From the NCBI GenBank assembly GCA_021205455.1, contig JAJPXL010000145.1, forward strand, positions 1 through 38,188: a stretch of 38,188 bases of DNA, read 5' to 3'. The position numbers and the translations under genes were made by a program. Below are positions 6,516 to 16,096 of the stretch, one piece after another. Numbering within the stretch: the first letter of the stretch is position 1; each line of letters starts with the position of its first letter. The stretch is from Clostridiales bacterium. Lineage in GTDB: Bacteria; Bacillota; Clostridia; Oscillospirales; Oscillospiraceae. The notes beneath the pieces are model-generated. The model ran no database searches. It was given only the letters and a program-made list of their open reading frames with translations, and was not told where the DNA came from.

Positions 6516-8755
6516 ATGAGCATTGCTTACTGCGCGCAGGAGCGCCTGTTCACCCTGCACACCCAGACCACCACCTACCAAATGCAGATCGACCCCCTGG
6601 GCTACCTGTGCCACCTGTACTACGGCCCCCGGACGGCGGGGAGCCTGCGGCACCTGTACCGGTCGGCGGACTTCGGCTTCTCCCCCAACCCCTACCCTCA
6701 GCGCAGGAGCAAGGAGACCAGCCTGGACACCCTGCCCCAGGAGTACACTAGCTGCAATACCGGAGACTTTCGGGTCAGCTGCCTGACCGTCTCCGGGCCG
6801 GAGGGGGCCTATGGGGCGGAGTTCCGGTACGTCTCCCACGCCATCCTCCCCGGCAAGTACGCGGTGGAGGGAATGCCCTCCGCCTTCGCCGGAGACGGGG
6901 AGGCGGAGACGCTGGTGGTCACCCTGGCGGACGCAGTGACAGGGCTGGAGCTGGAGCTGTATTACGGTGTGTTCGAGGCGCGGGACGTGATTACCCGCGC
7001 CGCCCGGCTGCGGAACGCAGGAGAGGCTGCCCTGACGCTGGACAAGGCGGCCTCCCTGTGTCTGGACTTCCCCTTCGGAGACTGGGACCTGCTCCACTTT
7101 CAGGGGCGGCACAACATGGAGCGGCAGCCCACCCGCATCCCTCTCACCGGCGGGATTCAGACGATTTCCTCCCGCCGGGGGGCCTCCAGCCATCAGCACA
7201 ACCCTTTTGTCATCCTGGCTCAGCAGGACGCCGCCGAGGAGCATGGCGACTGCTGCGGCCTGATGCTGGTCTACTCCGGCAGCCACCGGACGGACGTGGA
7301 GCGGGACCAGACCGGCGGCACCCGGGTGGTCATGGGAATCCATGACGAGATGTTCCGCTGGACCCTGGCCCCCGGCCAGAGCTTTCAGACGCCGGAGGTG
7401 CTGCTGACCTTCTCCCACCGGGGGCTGGGGCAGCTCTCCCGCACCTACCACCGGTTCCTCCGGAGCAACCTGTGCCGCAGCCCTTGGGTCAGGCGCCGTC
7501 GCCCCGTCCTGATTAACAACTGGGAGGCCACCTACTTTAGCTTTGACACGGAGAAAATCGTCTCCATCGCCCGCCAGGCCAGCGCCCTAGGGGTGGAGCT
7601 GCTGGTGCTGGACGATGGCTGGTTCGGCAGCCGGAACGATGAGAACGAGGGCCTGGGAGACTGGTTCGTCAACGAGGAGAAGCTGCCCGGCGGGCTGGAC
7701 GCCCTCATCTCCGAGGTGAACGGCCTGGGGATGCAGTTCGGCCTGTGGGTGGAGCCGGAGATGGTGAACGAGGACTCCGACCTGTACCGCGCCCACCCGG
7801 ACTGGGCGCTGACCCTGCCGGGCCGCGCCCCTGCCATGGGCCGGAATCAGCTGGTGCTGGACATGGGCCGGGAAGATGTGGTAGAATACCTGTACCGGCG
7901 GCTGTCCGCCCTGCTGGAACACCACAACATCGCTTACATCAAGTGGGATATGAACCGCAGTCTCACCGACGTTTACAGCCGCGCCCTGCCCCCGGAGCGG
8001 CAGGGGGAGGCGGCCCACCGATATATGCTGGGGGTGTACAGCCTGCTGGACCGGCTCACCGCCCGGTTCCCGGAGGTGCTGCTGGAGGGCTGCGCCGGCG
8101 GCGGCGGACGGTTCGACGCCGGAATGCTGGCCTACTGCCCCCAGATCTGGTGCAGCGACGACACCGACGCCGTGGAGCGGCTGGCCATTCAGTACGGCAC
8201 CTCCTTCGGCTATCCCGTGTCCGCCATGGGCGCCCACGTCTCCGCCTGCCCCAACCATCAGACCGGGCGGACGGTGCCCCTGGATACCCGGGCGGTGGTG
8301 GCCATGCACGGCACCTTCGGCTACGAGCTGGACCTGAACCTGCTGACGGAGGAGGAAAAGGCGGCTGTCCGCCGCCAGATCGTCCGGTTCCACCGCTACT
8401 ATGACCTGATTCAGTGGGGGGGGACTACTACCGCCTGTCCGACCCCACCCGCACCACCGACTACGCCGCCTGGCAGACGGTCTCGCCGGACAGAGGCGAG
8501 GCGCTGGTCAGCGTCGTTATCCCTCACGTCCGGGCCACCACCCCGCTGATTCACCTCCGCTTCCGGGGGCTGGACGAGGGCGAATCCTACCGGGTGACGG
8601 AATTTGCCGCCTTTCACAGCGGCGACGGCGGCCTTGCCGCCCAGGAGGAGGGCAGGGTGTACACCGGCGGGGCGCTGATGTACGGCGGCTTCGTCCTGCC
8701 CCGGCTGTACGGCGACTGCCCCAGCGTCCAGATTCACTTAGAAAAGGTGCAGTGA
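6516..8755 (+). CDS. GH36 alpha-galactosidase, frame broken by a run of eight G
   Basis: An intracellular GH36 alpha-galactosidase that removes terminal alpha-1,6-galactose from melibiose, raffinose and related sugars. No signal peptide is seen. The catalytic nucleophile is Asp478 in 'KWDMNR' and the acid/base is Asp548 in 'CSDDTD'; these match the numbering of characterised Geobacillus enzymes. The N-terminal beta-sandwich and the barrel are intact. The frame opened at 6516 runs to 8549, but family-like sequence stops at 'DLIQW' and resumes one frame over as 'GDYYRLSDPTRTTDYAAW', ending at 8755. The switch is at eight consecutive G (8416-8423); one more G, or a -1 slip, restores about 745 residues, normal for the family. 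Unshifted, the product loses the C-terminal sandwich and gains an unrelated Pro/Arg-rich tail. The next gene starts 1 nt after the restored stop, supporting that end. Confidence 0.88.
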
Positions 8756-8756
8756 G

Positions 8757-9431
8757 ATGGATACCCTGAAAACGCGCATGGCCGCGGAATGGCAGAAAAT
8801 CCGCGCCCTCCCCTTAAAGGAGCGGCCCGGCTACATCTGGGATTACTATAAGCTGTGGATTCTGGCCCTGGCTGCGGTGCTGATCTTCGCCGCCGCCATG
8901 ACCTGGCACGCCGTCACCACCCCGTCGGAGACCTGGTTCTTCGCCTGCTTCGCCAACGTGGAGGCGGATTTGGGGGAGGGCTCAGACCTGCACTCCGGCT
9001 TTGCGGAGTACGCCGGATACGACCTGACGGCGGGGCAGCTCCAGTTTGAGGATGAGATTTACTGCAAGCCCGCTACCAGCACCACCACCGGCAGCACCTA
9101 TTATGAGCTGCTGACCGCCTACCTGGACGCGGGCACCCTGGACGTGGTAGTGATGGGGACGGACGATCTTCTGGCCGTAGGGGAGACCGGACGGCTCATG
9201 GACTTATCCGATGCGCGGGTCTCCGCCCTGGCGGAGGACTACGCCGACCGTATCCTCACCGTGGAGGCCGACCTGGAGGACGACGGGACGCTGACCCAGG
9301 TGCCGGTGGGCATCGACCTCACCGGCTCCCGTCTGGACGACTACTACAGCGAAGGCTGCGCCCTGGGCATTTCCGCCAACGCCCCCCATATCGACCAGAT
9401 CGCCCTGTTTCTCAGCTATCTGTTTTCCTGA
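8757..9431 (+). CDS. unknown membrane-anchored protein in the sugar operon
   Basis: I do not recognise this 224-residue protein. It has a basic N-terminal cytoplasmic segment (about residues 1-30), one membrane span near 33-51 ('LWILALAAVLIFAAAMTW'), and a roughly 170-residue extracytoplasmic domain rich in Asp, Glu and Thr. That domain contains 'DAGTLDVVVMGTDDLLAVGETGRLMDLS', which resembles a stretch of periplasmic binding-protein folds, so a ligand-binding accessory role is possible. The ATG lies 1 nt after the restored GH36 stop codon, showing translational coupling. The next gene encodes a YesL-like protein; proteins of this shape often sit next to YesL-like genes in Clostridia sugar operons (recollection, not checked). 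Confidence 0.75.
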   Translation: MDTLKTRMAAEWQKIRALPLKERPGYIWDYYKLWILALAAVLIFAAAMTWHAVTTPSETWFFACFANVEADLGEGSDLHSGFAEYAGYDLTAGQLQFEDEIYCKPATSTTTGSTYYELLTAYLDAGTLDVVVMGTDDLLAVGETGRLMDLSDARVSALAEDYADRILTVEADLEDDGTLTQVPVGIDLTGSRLDDYYSEGCALGISANAPHIDQIALFLSYLFS

Positions 9432-9444
9432 ACAGGAGGTTCTT

Positions 9445-10158
9445 ATGCGACTTTTACGCGGTTTTATGGACAATGACAGCGTCTTTGGGCAGCTGATGAC
9501 CCGATGCGGCATCCTCATCGCGGCGAACCTGCTGTTCGTCCTCTCCACGCTGCCGGTGGTGACGGCGGGGGCGGGCTACGCCGCCCTGTACTTCACCCTG
9601 CTGACCTGCCTGCGGGAGAAGAGCTGCAACCCCTTCTCCACCTTCTGGCGGGGGTTCAAGAGCAACTTCAAGCAGGGCACCCTCTGCCTGCTGGCGCTGG
9701 CGGCGCTGGCGGCGGTGCTGTGGCTGGAGCTCAGCTGGTGCAATCAGTTTGAAGGGGCGATGTCCCTGTTTCGCTATCCGCTGATGGCCATCGGCGTGGC
9801 GGCCATCGTGCTGGCCTGCTATGTGTTCCCGGTGATGGCCGCCTTCCAGGTGAGCTTCAAGCAGCTTCTGATGGACTCGGTGTACTTCGCGGTGAAGCGG
9901 CCCTTCACCACCATCGCCGTACTGATCGCCAACATCGCCCCCATGGCGGTGACCTATCTGGACCGGGGAAACCTGCCCACCTACGCCTTTGTGTGGGTGC
10001 TGTGCGGCTTTTCCCTGGTCACCATGTTCAATGCAAGCCTGCTGCTGAAATCCTTCTCCCCCTATCTGGAGCAGCAGGAGGAAGAAGAACCCCCGGCCGA
10101 GGGTCACGTCCAGACGGAGCAGGAGATTTTGGCGGATATGAAGAAGCTGGGGATGTAA
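9445..10158 (+). CDS. YesL family (DUF624) membrane protein
   Basis: A 237-residue polytopic membrane protein with the YesL (DUF624) start: 'DNDSVFGQLMTRCGILIAANLLFVLSTLPVVTAGAGYAALYFTLL'-like order of a short amphipathic segment followed by a span. Further spans lie near residues 75-93, 107-135 and 150-195. The tail (about 215-237) is acidic and cytoplasmic. The family is found almost only in carbohydrate ABC operons (for example next to B. subtilis yes/lpl genes), but its function is not established. AGGAGG precedes the ATG; it follows the unknown anchored protein by 13 nt. Confidence 0.85.
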   Translation: MRLLRGFMDNDSVFGQLMTRCGILIAANLLFVLSTLPVVTAGAGYAALYFTLLTCLREKSCNPFSTFWRGFKSNFKQGTLCLLALAALAAVLWLELSWCNQFEGAMSLFRYPLMAIGVAAIVLACYVFPVMAAFQVSFKQLLMDSVYFAVKRPFTTIAVLIANIAPMAVTYLDRGNLPTYAFVWVLCGFSLVTMFNASLLLKSFSPYLEQQEEEEPPAEGHVQTEQEILADMKKLGM

Positions 10159-10174
10159 CAGGAGGAATGGAAGC

Positions 10175-12010
10175 ATGACAGAGGAATTTCAGGCCAGGCT
10201 GGCCCCCCGGTATGACGAGCTGAAATGGCTCTACTGCGAGCTGTACCAGGGCCGGGAGGACACCCTGGGAAGCCTGCTGGCCGCCATGGAGGATGCCTAC
10301 CAGGCCCGACCTGAGGAGCTGAAGCAGTCCGACCGGGCCAGGGAGGCCGACCCCGGCTGGTACCGGCAGCGGGACAGGCTGGGGATGATGCTGTACCCCA
10401 AGCCCTTCGCAGGCACTCTGCGCGGAGTGGAGGGGAAGCTGGACTACTTACAGGAGTGCGGGGTGAACTACCTCCACCTGATGCCGCTGCTGGAGAGCCC
10501 GAAGGGCCGCAGCGACGGCGGCTACGCCGTCTCCAACTTCCGGCGGGTGCAGCCGGAGCTGGGCAATATGGATGATTTGGAAGCCCTGGCCGGGGATTGC
10601 CACCGGCGGGGCATTTCCCTGTGTCTGGACTTCGTGATGAACCACACCAGCGAGGAGCATGAGTGGGCCCGCCGGGCCAGGGCCGGAGAGCGGGACTACC
10701 AGGAGCGCTACTTCTTCTATGACAGCTGGGACATCCCCAATCAGTACGAGCAGACGGTGCCCCAGGTGTTCCCCACCGACGCCCCCGGCAACTTCACCTG
10801 GCAGGCGGACATACAGAAGGTGGTGATGACCACCTTCTACCCCTACCAGTGGGATTTGAACTACGCCAATCCCACCGTTTTTCGGGAGATGACGGAGAAC
10901 CTGCTGTTCCTCACCAACCGGGGCATTGACGTGATACGGCTGGACGCCGTCCCCTACATCTGGAAGCAGCTGGGCACCAACTGCCGCAACCTGCCCCAGG
11001 TGCATAACCTGGTGCGGATGCTGCGCATCGTCACCGAGGTGGTCTGCCCCGGCGTGCTGCTGCTGGGGGAGGTGGTGATGGAGCCTGCCCTGGTGGCCCC
11101 CTACTTCGGCACGCCGGAGAAGCCGGAGTGCCATATGCTGTACAACGTGACGGCCATGTGCACCACCTGGCACACGGCGGCCACCCATGACGTGCGCCTG
11201 CTGCGGCACCAGCTGAACCAGGTGGCCGCCCTCCCCAAAGGCTACACCTTCCAGAACTACCTCCGCTGCCATGACGACATTGGCTGGGGGCTGGACTACC
11301 CCTTCCTGGCCTGGTTCGGCATGGGGGAGGTGCCCCACAAGCGGTTTCTGAACGACTACTTTACCGGGAAGCTGCCTTACGGCGCCAGCCGGGGCGCCCT
11401 GTACAACGACGATGCGCGTCTGGGGGACGCCCGCCTCTGCGGCACCACCGCCTCACTCTGCGGCCTGGAGACGGCGCTGGAGACGGGGGACAAAGCGCTG
11501 ACGGAGCAGGCCCTGGCGCTGGACCTGATGCTCCACGCCTGTATGCTGTCCCAAAGCGGCATCCCGGTGCTTTACGCCGGGGACGAGGTGGGCCAGCGGA
11601 ACGACTGGGGCTATCTTGCTGACCCGGAGAAGGCCGGTGACAGCCGTTACCTCCACCGGGGGGACTTCCGGTGGGACGAGGCGGCGCTGCGGCAGGAGCC
11701 GGACTCCGTCCAGGGGCGGCTGTTCCGTGGCCTGCGGCAGCTGGAGGAGGTGCGCCAATCCAGCCCCGTCTTTGACGCGGGCGCCGACTTCTGGACGGCG
11801 GACGCCGGGAACAACGCCGTGCTGACCCTGGGCCGGTACAAGGACGGGGAAAAGCTCTACGGCCTGTACAATTTCAGCCCGGAGCCCCAGACCGCCTGGC
11901 TGGCGGAGCCGGGGCCCTACCGCGACCTCCGCACCGGAGCAGACGTGGCCTCCTACGGCTCCCTGACGCTGGGCGGGTACGGCTTCCTGTGGCTGCTGAA
12001 GCGGATGTAA
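10175..12010 (+). CDS. GH13 subfamily 4 amylosucrase-like enzyme
   Basis: A 611-residue GH13 enzyme without a signal peptide. Conserved regions are all present: 'DFVMNHTS' (region I), 'GIDVIRLDAVPYIWK' with nucleophile Asp257, 'LLGEVVM' with acid/base Glu299, and 'LRCHDDIGW' with the transition-state pair His366-Asp367. The N-terminal helical region and the 'RCHDDIGW' string are characteristic of amylosucrases (GH13_4), which cleave sucrose and either release fructose or transfer glucose to an acceptor. Total length is near the 630-650 of known enzymes. In this operon it would act on the sucrose left after GH36 removes galactose from raffinose. Whether it mainly hydrolyses, isomerises or builds glucan cannot be told from sequence. 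GGAGG precedes the ATG; it is the last gene before a strong terminator. Confidence 0.87.
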   Translation: MTEEFQARLAPRYDELKWLYCELYQGREDTLGSLLAAMEDAYQARPEELKQSDRAREADPGWYRQRDRLGMMLYPKPFAGTLRGVEGKLDYLQECGVNYLHLMPLLESPKGRSDGGYAVSNFRRVQPELGNMDDLEALAGDCHRRGISLCLDFVMNHTSEEHEWARRARAGERDYQERYFFYDSWDIPNQYEQTVPQVFPTDAPGNFTWQADIQKVVMTTFYPYQWDLNYANPTVFREMTENLLFLTNRGIDVIRLDAVPYIWKQLGTNCRNLPQVHNLVRMLRIVTEVVCPGVLLLGEVVMEPALVAPYFGTPEKPECHMLYNVTAMCTTWHTAATHDVRLLRHQLNQVAALPKGYTFQNYLRCHDDIGWGLDYPFLAWFGMGEVPHKRFLNDYFTGKLPYGASRGALYNDDARLGDARLCGTTASLCGLETALETGDKALTEQALALDLMLHACMLSQSGIPVLYAGDEVGQRNDWGYLADPEKAGDSRYLHRGDFRWDEAALRQEPDSVQGRLFRGLRQLEEVRQSSPVFDAGADFWTADAGNNAVLTLGRYKDGEKLYGLYNFSPEPQTAWLAEPGPYRDLRTGADVASYGSLTLGGYGFLWLLKRM

Positions 12011-12031
12011 CTCTCTGCACAAAAGATAAAA

Positions 12032-12076
12032 ACGCACCGGCTCGGAATAACCATCCGAGCCGGTGCGTCTTACTTT
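12032..12076. terminator. bidirectional terminator between convergent genes
   Basis: A perfect 15-bp stem (12032-12046 with 12054-12068) and a 7-nt loop, followed by CTTACTTTTT on the plus strand and preceded by AAAAGATAAAA, which serves as a U-tract for the minus strand. It ends the oligosaccharide operon and the leftward CBS-protein transcript. Confidence 0.9.
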
Positions 12077-12164
12077 TTCACCGAACAACCTCATATCGGC
12101 CAGGCAGGGCCGACAGGCGCTATCGCTTCCATACGCTCTGCCCTGCGGGCAGGCGTTCGCTCCC

Positions 12165-13481
12165 CTACTGGGCGGATCCTTCTCCGTCCTCTCCGCTGGA
12201 GCCTCTGCGGGCGGGCCGCCAGTGTTCCTCTTCCTCCTGGGGCTCCGGCAGGACCACCACACGAATCTCCAGCACCCGCATCCGGCGGATGGCCGTGACC
12301 GTCACCTCCAGGTTCTCGTAAGTAAACCGGTCCCCAGCCTTGGGAATGTGGCCCAGCTCATCCAGCACCCAGCCGGATACCGTGTCGCTGTCGCACTCCC
12401 CCCGCACGTCAAACAGTTCAAATACATCGTCCAGATTGGCAGAGCAGGAGATCAAATAGCTGCCGTCCGGCTGCTTTTTGAAGTTCTCCACCACCTCGTC
12501 ATGCTCATCCCAAATCTCGCCCACCAGCTCCTCCAGGATGTCCTCCAAGGTAATCAGCCCCTCGGTGCCGCCGAACTCATCCACCACGATGGCGAGGTGG
12601 GTCTTTTGCCGCTGCATTTTGCTCAGCACGTCCTGCACCGGTTCAGAGGGGGTGGTGTAGAGGGGTTCCGTCATCAGGTGACGCCAGTCGTCCTCCGGCC
12701 CCAGGTGGGCCTGGAAGAAGTCCTTCTCGTTCAGCACGCCCAAAATATGGTCCCGGTTCTCGTGCCAGATGGGCAGGCGGGAATAGCCGCAGTCCCGGAA
12801 CAGGGCGTCCATCTCCTCCGCGCTGGTATCGTCCGGCGCGGCCACCATATCCACCCGGGGGACGAAGATCTCCCCCACCTCCAGGTCGCCGAACTCGATG
12901 GCGGAGCGAATCAGCTTGCTCTCACCCGCCTCCAGGCCGCCCTCGTTCTCCGCTTCGGAGACCATGGTGATCAGCTCGCCGCCGGTGATGCCCTCCCCCT
13001 CGTCGGGCTTGAAGAAGTGGTTCAGCATCCGCTGCCACAGGCGGAATACGGCGTTGATGGGGGTCAGCACCCACAGGATGACCCGAATCACCGGCGTCAC
13101 CGCCATGGCGAACCGTTCCGGAGCCTGCTTCACCAGGGTCTTGGGGGTCACCTCACCGAAAATCAGCACCAGGACGGTCATCACTACCGTGGAAAGGGTG
13201 GGGCCATAGGTCGCCCAATAGCTGGTAAACAGCAGGGTGGCCAGGGTGGAGGCGGTAATATTGACGATGTTGTTGCCAATCAGCACGCCGGACAGCAGCC
13301 GGTCGTAGTCCTCTACCAAATTCAGGGTCGCCTCTGCCTTCCTGTCGCCGTCCTCCGCCCAGCTTTTCAGCTTGATTTTGTTGCAGGAGGAGAAGGCCGT
13401 CTCCGTACCGGAGAAGAAGGCGGATGCCAAGATCAGCAATGCTAAAATCAGGATGGTACTTCCTGTTTGACTGTCGTCCAT
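12165..13481 (-). CDS. CorC/HlyC-type (DUF21-CBS) membrane protein
   Basis: A 438-residue protein of the 'hemolysin C / CorC' family, now linked to Mg2+ or Co2+ efflux (CNNM/CorB relatives). Residues 1-190 hold the DUF21 transmembrane domain: a first span at 9-27 followed by the conserved '[11 protein letters not shown]', then '[14 protein letters not shown]' and '[13 protein letters not shown]'. A tandem CBS pair that binds adenine nucleotides covers about 205-330 ('[10 protein letters not shown]', '[22 protein letters not shown]'). The C-terminal CorC_HlyC domain covers about 345-420 ('[17 protein letters not shown]'). All parts are complete. It follows the small unknown gene by 10 nt and probably shares its promoter at 13843-13870. 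The ribosome site is not ideally spaced. Confidence 0.92.
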   Translation of the reverse strand: MDDSQTGSTILILALLILASAFFSGTETAFSSCNKIKLKSWAEDGDRKAEATLNLVEDYDRLLSGVLIGNNIVNITASTLATLLFTSYWATYGPTLSTVVMTVLVLIFGEVTPKTLVKQAPERFAMAVTPVIRVILWVLTPINAVFRLWQRMLNHFFKPDEGEGITGGELITMVSEAENEGGLEAGESKLIRSAIEFGDLEVGEIFVPRVDMVAAPDDTSAEEMDALFRDCGYSRLPIWHENRDHILGVLNEKDFFQAHLGPEDDWRHLMTEPLYTTPSEPVQDVLSKMQRQKTHLAIVVDEFGGTEGLITLEDILEELVGEIWDEHDEVVENFKKQPDGSYLISCSANLDDVFELFDVRGECDSDTVSGWVLDELGHIPKAGDRFTYENLEVTVTAIRRMRVLEIRVVVLPEPQEEEEHWRPARRGSSGEDGEGSAQ

Positions 13482-13491
13482 AAGGGGAACA

Positions 13492-13821
13492 TCACACTCC
13501 TAAAGATTCGTCGTTCGATTGGGGTTCGGAGCCGCCCTGCCCGTCCAGCATGAGCCGGTACTGCCCTTCCAGCCAGTCCAGCACCTGGTCGTAGCCTTCC
13601 TCGCTCATGGGGAACCGGGCCTCAGCCACCACATCGCTCTCCTCCAGGCAGAAGTCGCCGTACCAGCACAGGGTCGCAATGGTCCAGCGCTTCTCCCCGG
13701 CCTCCTCCACCTGCTCCGACTTCACCCGAAATCGCAGCCCCTGGAAGGAGCCGTAGAACGTGTTGTCGTTCTGGAAGTGGTGCAGATTGGGCAGATAAAA
13801 TTTTTCGTTATCACGCAGCAT
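13492..13821 (-). CDS. conserved-looking small protein of unknown function
   Basis: A 109-residue soluble protein that I do not recognise. It is rich in aromatic residues ('FYLPNLHHFQNDNTFYGSFQGLRFRVK', 'TLCWYGDFCLEES') and ends in a polar tail. It has no signal peptide or membrane span. GGAGGGG precedes the ATG and a good promoter lies just upstream, so it is a real gene and the first of a two-gene unit with the CBS membrane protein. Confidence 0.8.
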   Translation of the reverse strand: MLRDNEKFYLPNLHHFQNDNTFYGSFQGLRFRVKSEQVEEAGEKRWTIATLCWYGDFCLEESDVVAEARFPMSEEGYDQVLDWLEGQYRLMLDGQGGSEPQSNDESLGV

Positions 13822-13842
13822 GGCAGCCCCTCCGATAGCTTC

Positions 13843-13870
13843 ATTGTACCGTATTCTGTGGAAAAGTCAA
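13843..13870 (-). promoter_or_regulatory. promoter of the two-gene CBS-protein unit
   Basis: Minus-strand TTGACT (13865-13870), 16-nt spacer, TACAAT (13843-13848). Transcription would begin about 15 nt before the ATG at 13821, a very short leader that still contains the ribosome site. Confidence 0.65.
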
Positions 13871-13957
13871 GGGTAACTCTCGTCACGGAGCCGCCCGCCT
13901 GGGGATACAGCGCTACTTTGCCCAGTCGGAGCCCCTCTGTCTCATCCCAGTTCTTGC

Positions 13958-14000
13958 AAAAACCGCGTGCAGCGGGAACCTCCTGCCACACGCGGTTTTT
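13958..14000 (-). terminator. terminator of the ribosomal protein supercluster
   Basis: AAAAACCGCGTG (13958-13969) pairs with 13989-14000 over 12 bp; the inner loop can pair further (GCAG/CTGC). Read leftward it is followed by TTTTTGC. It lies 39 nt after the rplQ stop. Confidence 0.88.
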
Positions 14001-14038
14001 CACATCCTTATGAAATTTCTTGTCAGCAACCGGTGGTG

Positions 14039-14386
14039 TTACACCAGCTCCAGATAAGCGATTTCAGCAGCGTCGCCGCGGCGGAAGCCGATGCGGACAA
14101 TGCGAGTATAGCCGCCGTTGCGGTCGGCATACTTGGCGCCGACCGTATCGAACAGATTCTTCGCCACAGATTCCTTGGTCACATAGGAGAGGGCCTGGCG
14201 ATAGGCCGCCAGATCGTTCTTCTTTGCCAGGGTAATCATCTTCTCAGCGATGGGCTGGACCTCCTTGGCGCGGGTGACGGTGGTCTTAATGCGGCCGTGC
14301 TCCAGCAGGTCAGTGGTCAGCTGACGAAGCATGGCCTTCCGCTGGTCGGACGTCTTGCCCAGTTTACGATAACCCATTTGATTCAC
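14039..14386 (-). CDS. rplQ: ribosomal protein bL17
   Basis: 115-residue large-subunit protein L17, which binds 23S rRNA near the tunnel exit region. It starts '[20 protein letters not shown]' (after MNQ) and contains '[32 protein letters not shown]'-type sequence, the family signature. Last gene of the cluster, 54 nt after rpoA, followed by the terminator. AAGGAGTGA precedes the ATG. Confidence 0.97.
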   Translation of the reverse strand: MNQMGYRKLGKTSDQRKAMLRQLTTDLLEHGRIKTTVTRAKEVQPIAEKMITLAKKNDLAAYRQALSYVTKESVAKNLFDTVGAKYADRNGGYTRIVRIGFRRGDAAEIAYLELV

Positions 14387-14440
14387 TCCTTCGGAACGTT
14401 TACGTTACGCAAACAGTTTTGAAATTTGATCGTACAGAAC

Positions 14441-15391
14441 TCAGTTGCTCTCTTCCTTGGCCAGGGAGAGCCCCATGGCAGAGAGCTTGTTCATGACCTC
14501 CTCCAGGCTCTTGCGGCCCAGATTCCGAACCTTCATCATCTCGTCCTCTGTCTTGGAAATCAGATCCTCCACCGTATTGATGTTGGCCCGCTTCAGGCAG
14601 TTAAAGGAACGCACAGACAAATCCAGCTCTTCAATGGTCATTTCCAGCACCTTGTCATGGGCGGCCTCCGGCTTCTCTACCACCGTGGAACGGCTGCCCA
14701 CTGTGTCGGACAGGTCGGTGAAGAGGGCGAAGTGATCGCACAGGATCTTCGCGCCCAGGGAGACGGCGTCTCTGGCAGAGATGGTGCCGTCCGTCCAAAC
14801 GTCCAGCGTCAGCTTGTCATAGTCCGTCATGTTGCCCACACGGGTGTTCTCCACCGTGTAGTTCACCTTCAGCACCGGCGAATACAGTGAATCCACCGGA
14901 ATCACGCCGATGATGGTCTGGGCCGGCTTGTTGCGCTCGGCGGGGACGTAGCCCCGGCCATGACTCAGCGTCAGCTCCATGTTCAGGGTGGCGTCCGCCC
15001 CCAGGGTCGCGATGTGCAGCTCCGGGTTCAGGATCTCCACCTCACCGTCGGACTTGATGTCACCGGCGGTGACCTCACCCTCACCGGATGCCTGGATATA
15101 CACCCGCTTGGTGCCGGTGCAGTGCAGCTTGGCGATGATCTGTTTGACGTTCAGGACGATCTGCGTCACATCCTCTTTGACGCCCGGAATGGTGCTGAAC
15201 TCATGCTGTATGCCGGCAATCTTGATGGACGTAGCTGCTGTGCCGGGCAGGGAGCTGAGCAGGATACGGCGCAGGGCGTTGCCCAGGGTCGTACCATAAC
15301 CGCGCTCCAGCGGCTCAACAACATACTTTCCATAGGAAGCGTCACCGGGATTTTCAATACATTCGATGCGTGGCTTTTCGATTTCTACCAT
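14441..15391 (-). CDS. rpoA: RNA polymerase alpha subunit
   Basis: 316-residue alpha subunit. Residues 1-230 form the assembly domain ('[25 protein letters not shown]' is the dimer signature); residues about 250-316 form the C-terminal domain that contacts UP-element DNA and activators ('[23 protein letters not shown]', helix-hairpin-helix). Normal length. It sits between rpsD and rplQ as in most bacteria. The 75-nt spacer before it can form a small hairpin (GGTAC at 15416-15420 with GTACC at 15425-15429). GAGGAGG precedes the ATG. Confidence 0.98.
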   Translation of the reverse strand: MVEIEKPRIECIENPGDASYGKYVVEPLERGYGTTLGNALRRILLSSLPGTAATSIKIAGIQHEFSTIPGVKEDVTQIVLNVKQIIAKLHCTGTKRVYIQASGEGEVTAGDIKSDGEVEILNPELHIATLGADATLNMELTLSHGRGYVPAERNKPAQTIIGVIPVDSLYSPVLKVNYTVENTRVGNMTDYDKLTLDVWTDGTISARDAVSLGAKILCDHFALFTDLSDTVGSRSTVVEKPEAAHDKVLEMTIEELDLSVRSFNCLKRANINTVEDLISKTEDEMMKVRNLGRKSLEEVMNKLSAMGLSLAKEESN

Positions 15392-15466
15392 TTCAGTTTT
15401 ACCCTCCTCGTCAGCGGTACCAAAGTACCCTGGTTTGACAGCTCACCAATATGCGAGGGCCACGGA

Positions 15467-16072
15467 TTACTTGGAATACAACTCGACGATGAGGTGTTCC
15501 TCCACAGGGAAGTCGATATCAGCACGTTCAGGCAGCCGGTTGATGACGACCTTCAGCTCGTCCTTGTTGGGACGCTCCATCCAGGTGGGCAGGGTGGCGA
15601 CGATGGCGTCCTCGCCCAGGAATCTCTTGAACTTCACGGAAGAGCGGCTCTTGTCCTTCACCTCAACGGTGTCGCCCGCCTTGATGAGGTAGGAGGGGAT
15701 GTTGACGCTCTTGCCGTTGACCAGCAGGTGGCCGTGGGAGACGACCTGACGGGCCTCGCGGCGGGTCATTGCGAATCCGGCGCGGAAGCAGACGTTGTCC
15801 AGACGGCGCTCCAGGGTGGTCAGCAGGATCTCGCCGGTGATGCCGCTCTGGCGCTCAGCCTTCTCATAGTAGGCGCGGAACTGCTTTTCCTGCACGCCGT
15901 AGACGAACTTGACCTTCTGCTTCTCGTTCAGCTGAGTGGCGTACTCAGACTGCTTGCGGCGCATCTGGCCCTTGGGGTTGCGGTTTGTTACTTTCTTGGA
16001 ATAACCCATCACAGCGGGGGACAGGCCCAGCGCCTTGCAGCGCTTCGCGACGGGCTGCATATTTCTTGCCAT
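15467..16072 (-). CDS. rpsD: ribosomal protein uS4
   Basis: 201-residue small-subunit assembly protein. It binds the 5' domain of 16S rRNA, and the S4 RNA-binding fold is visible at 'RRLDNVCFRAGFAMTRREARQVVSHGHLLVNGKSVNIPSYLIKAGD'-type sequence (about residues 90-140). The N terminus has only one Cys, so it is a zinc-free form. S4 often regulates its own operon; the hairpin before rpoA could be a target, which is speculation. Confidence 0.97.
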   Translation of the reverse strand: MARNMQPVAKRCKALGLSPAVMGYSKKVTNRNPKGQMRRKQSEYATQLNEKQKVKFVYGVQEKQFRAYYEKAERQSGITGEILLTTLERRLDNVCFRAGFAMTRREARQVVSHGHLLVNGKSVNIPSYLIKAGDTVEVKDKSRSSVKFKRFLGEDAIVATLPTWMERPNKDELKVVINRLPERADIDFPVEEHLIVELYSK

Positions 16073-16096
16073 AACGATAACTCCTCCTTCTTTGAA

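Noticed and set aside
7745..8404. A 219-codon plus-strand frame inside the GH36 gene.
   Set aside because: It is Pro/Gly/Arg-rich and overlaps the catalytic part of GH36 in another frame; no family similarity is visible.
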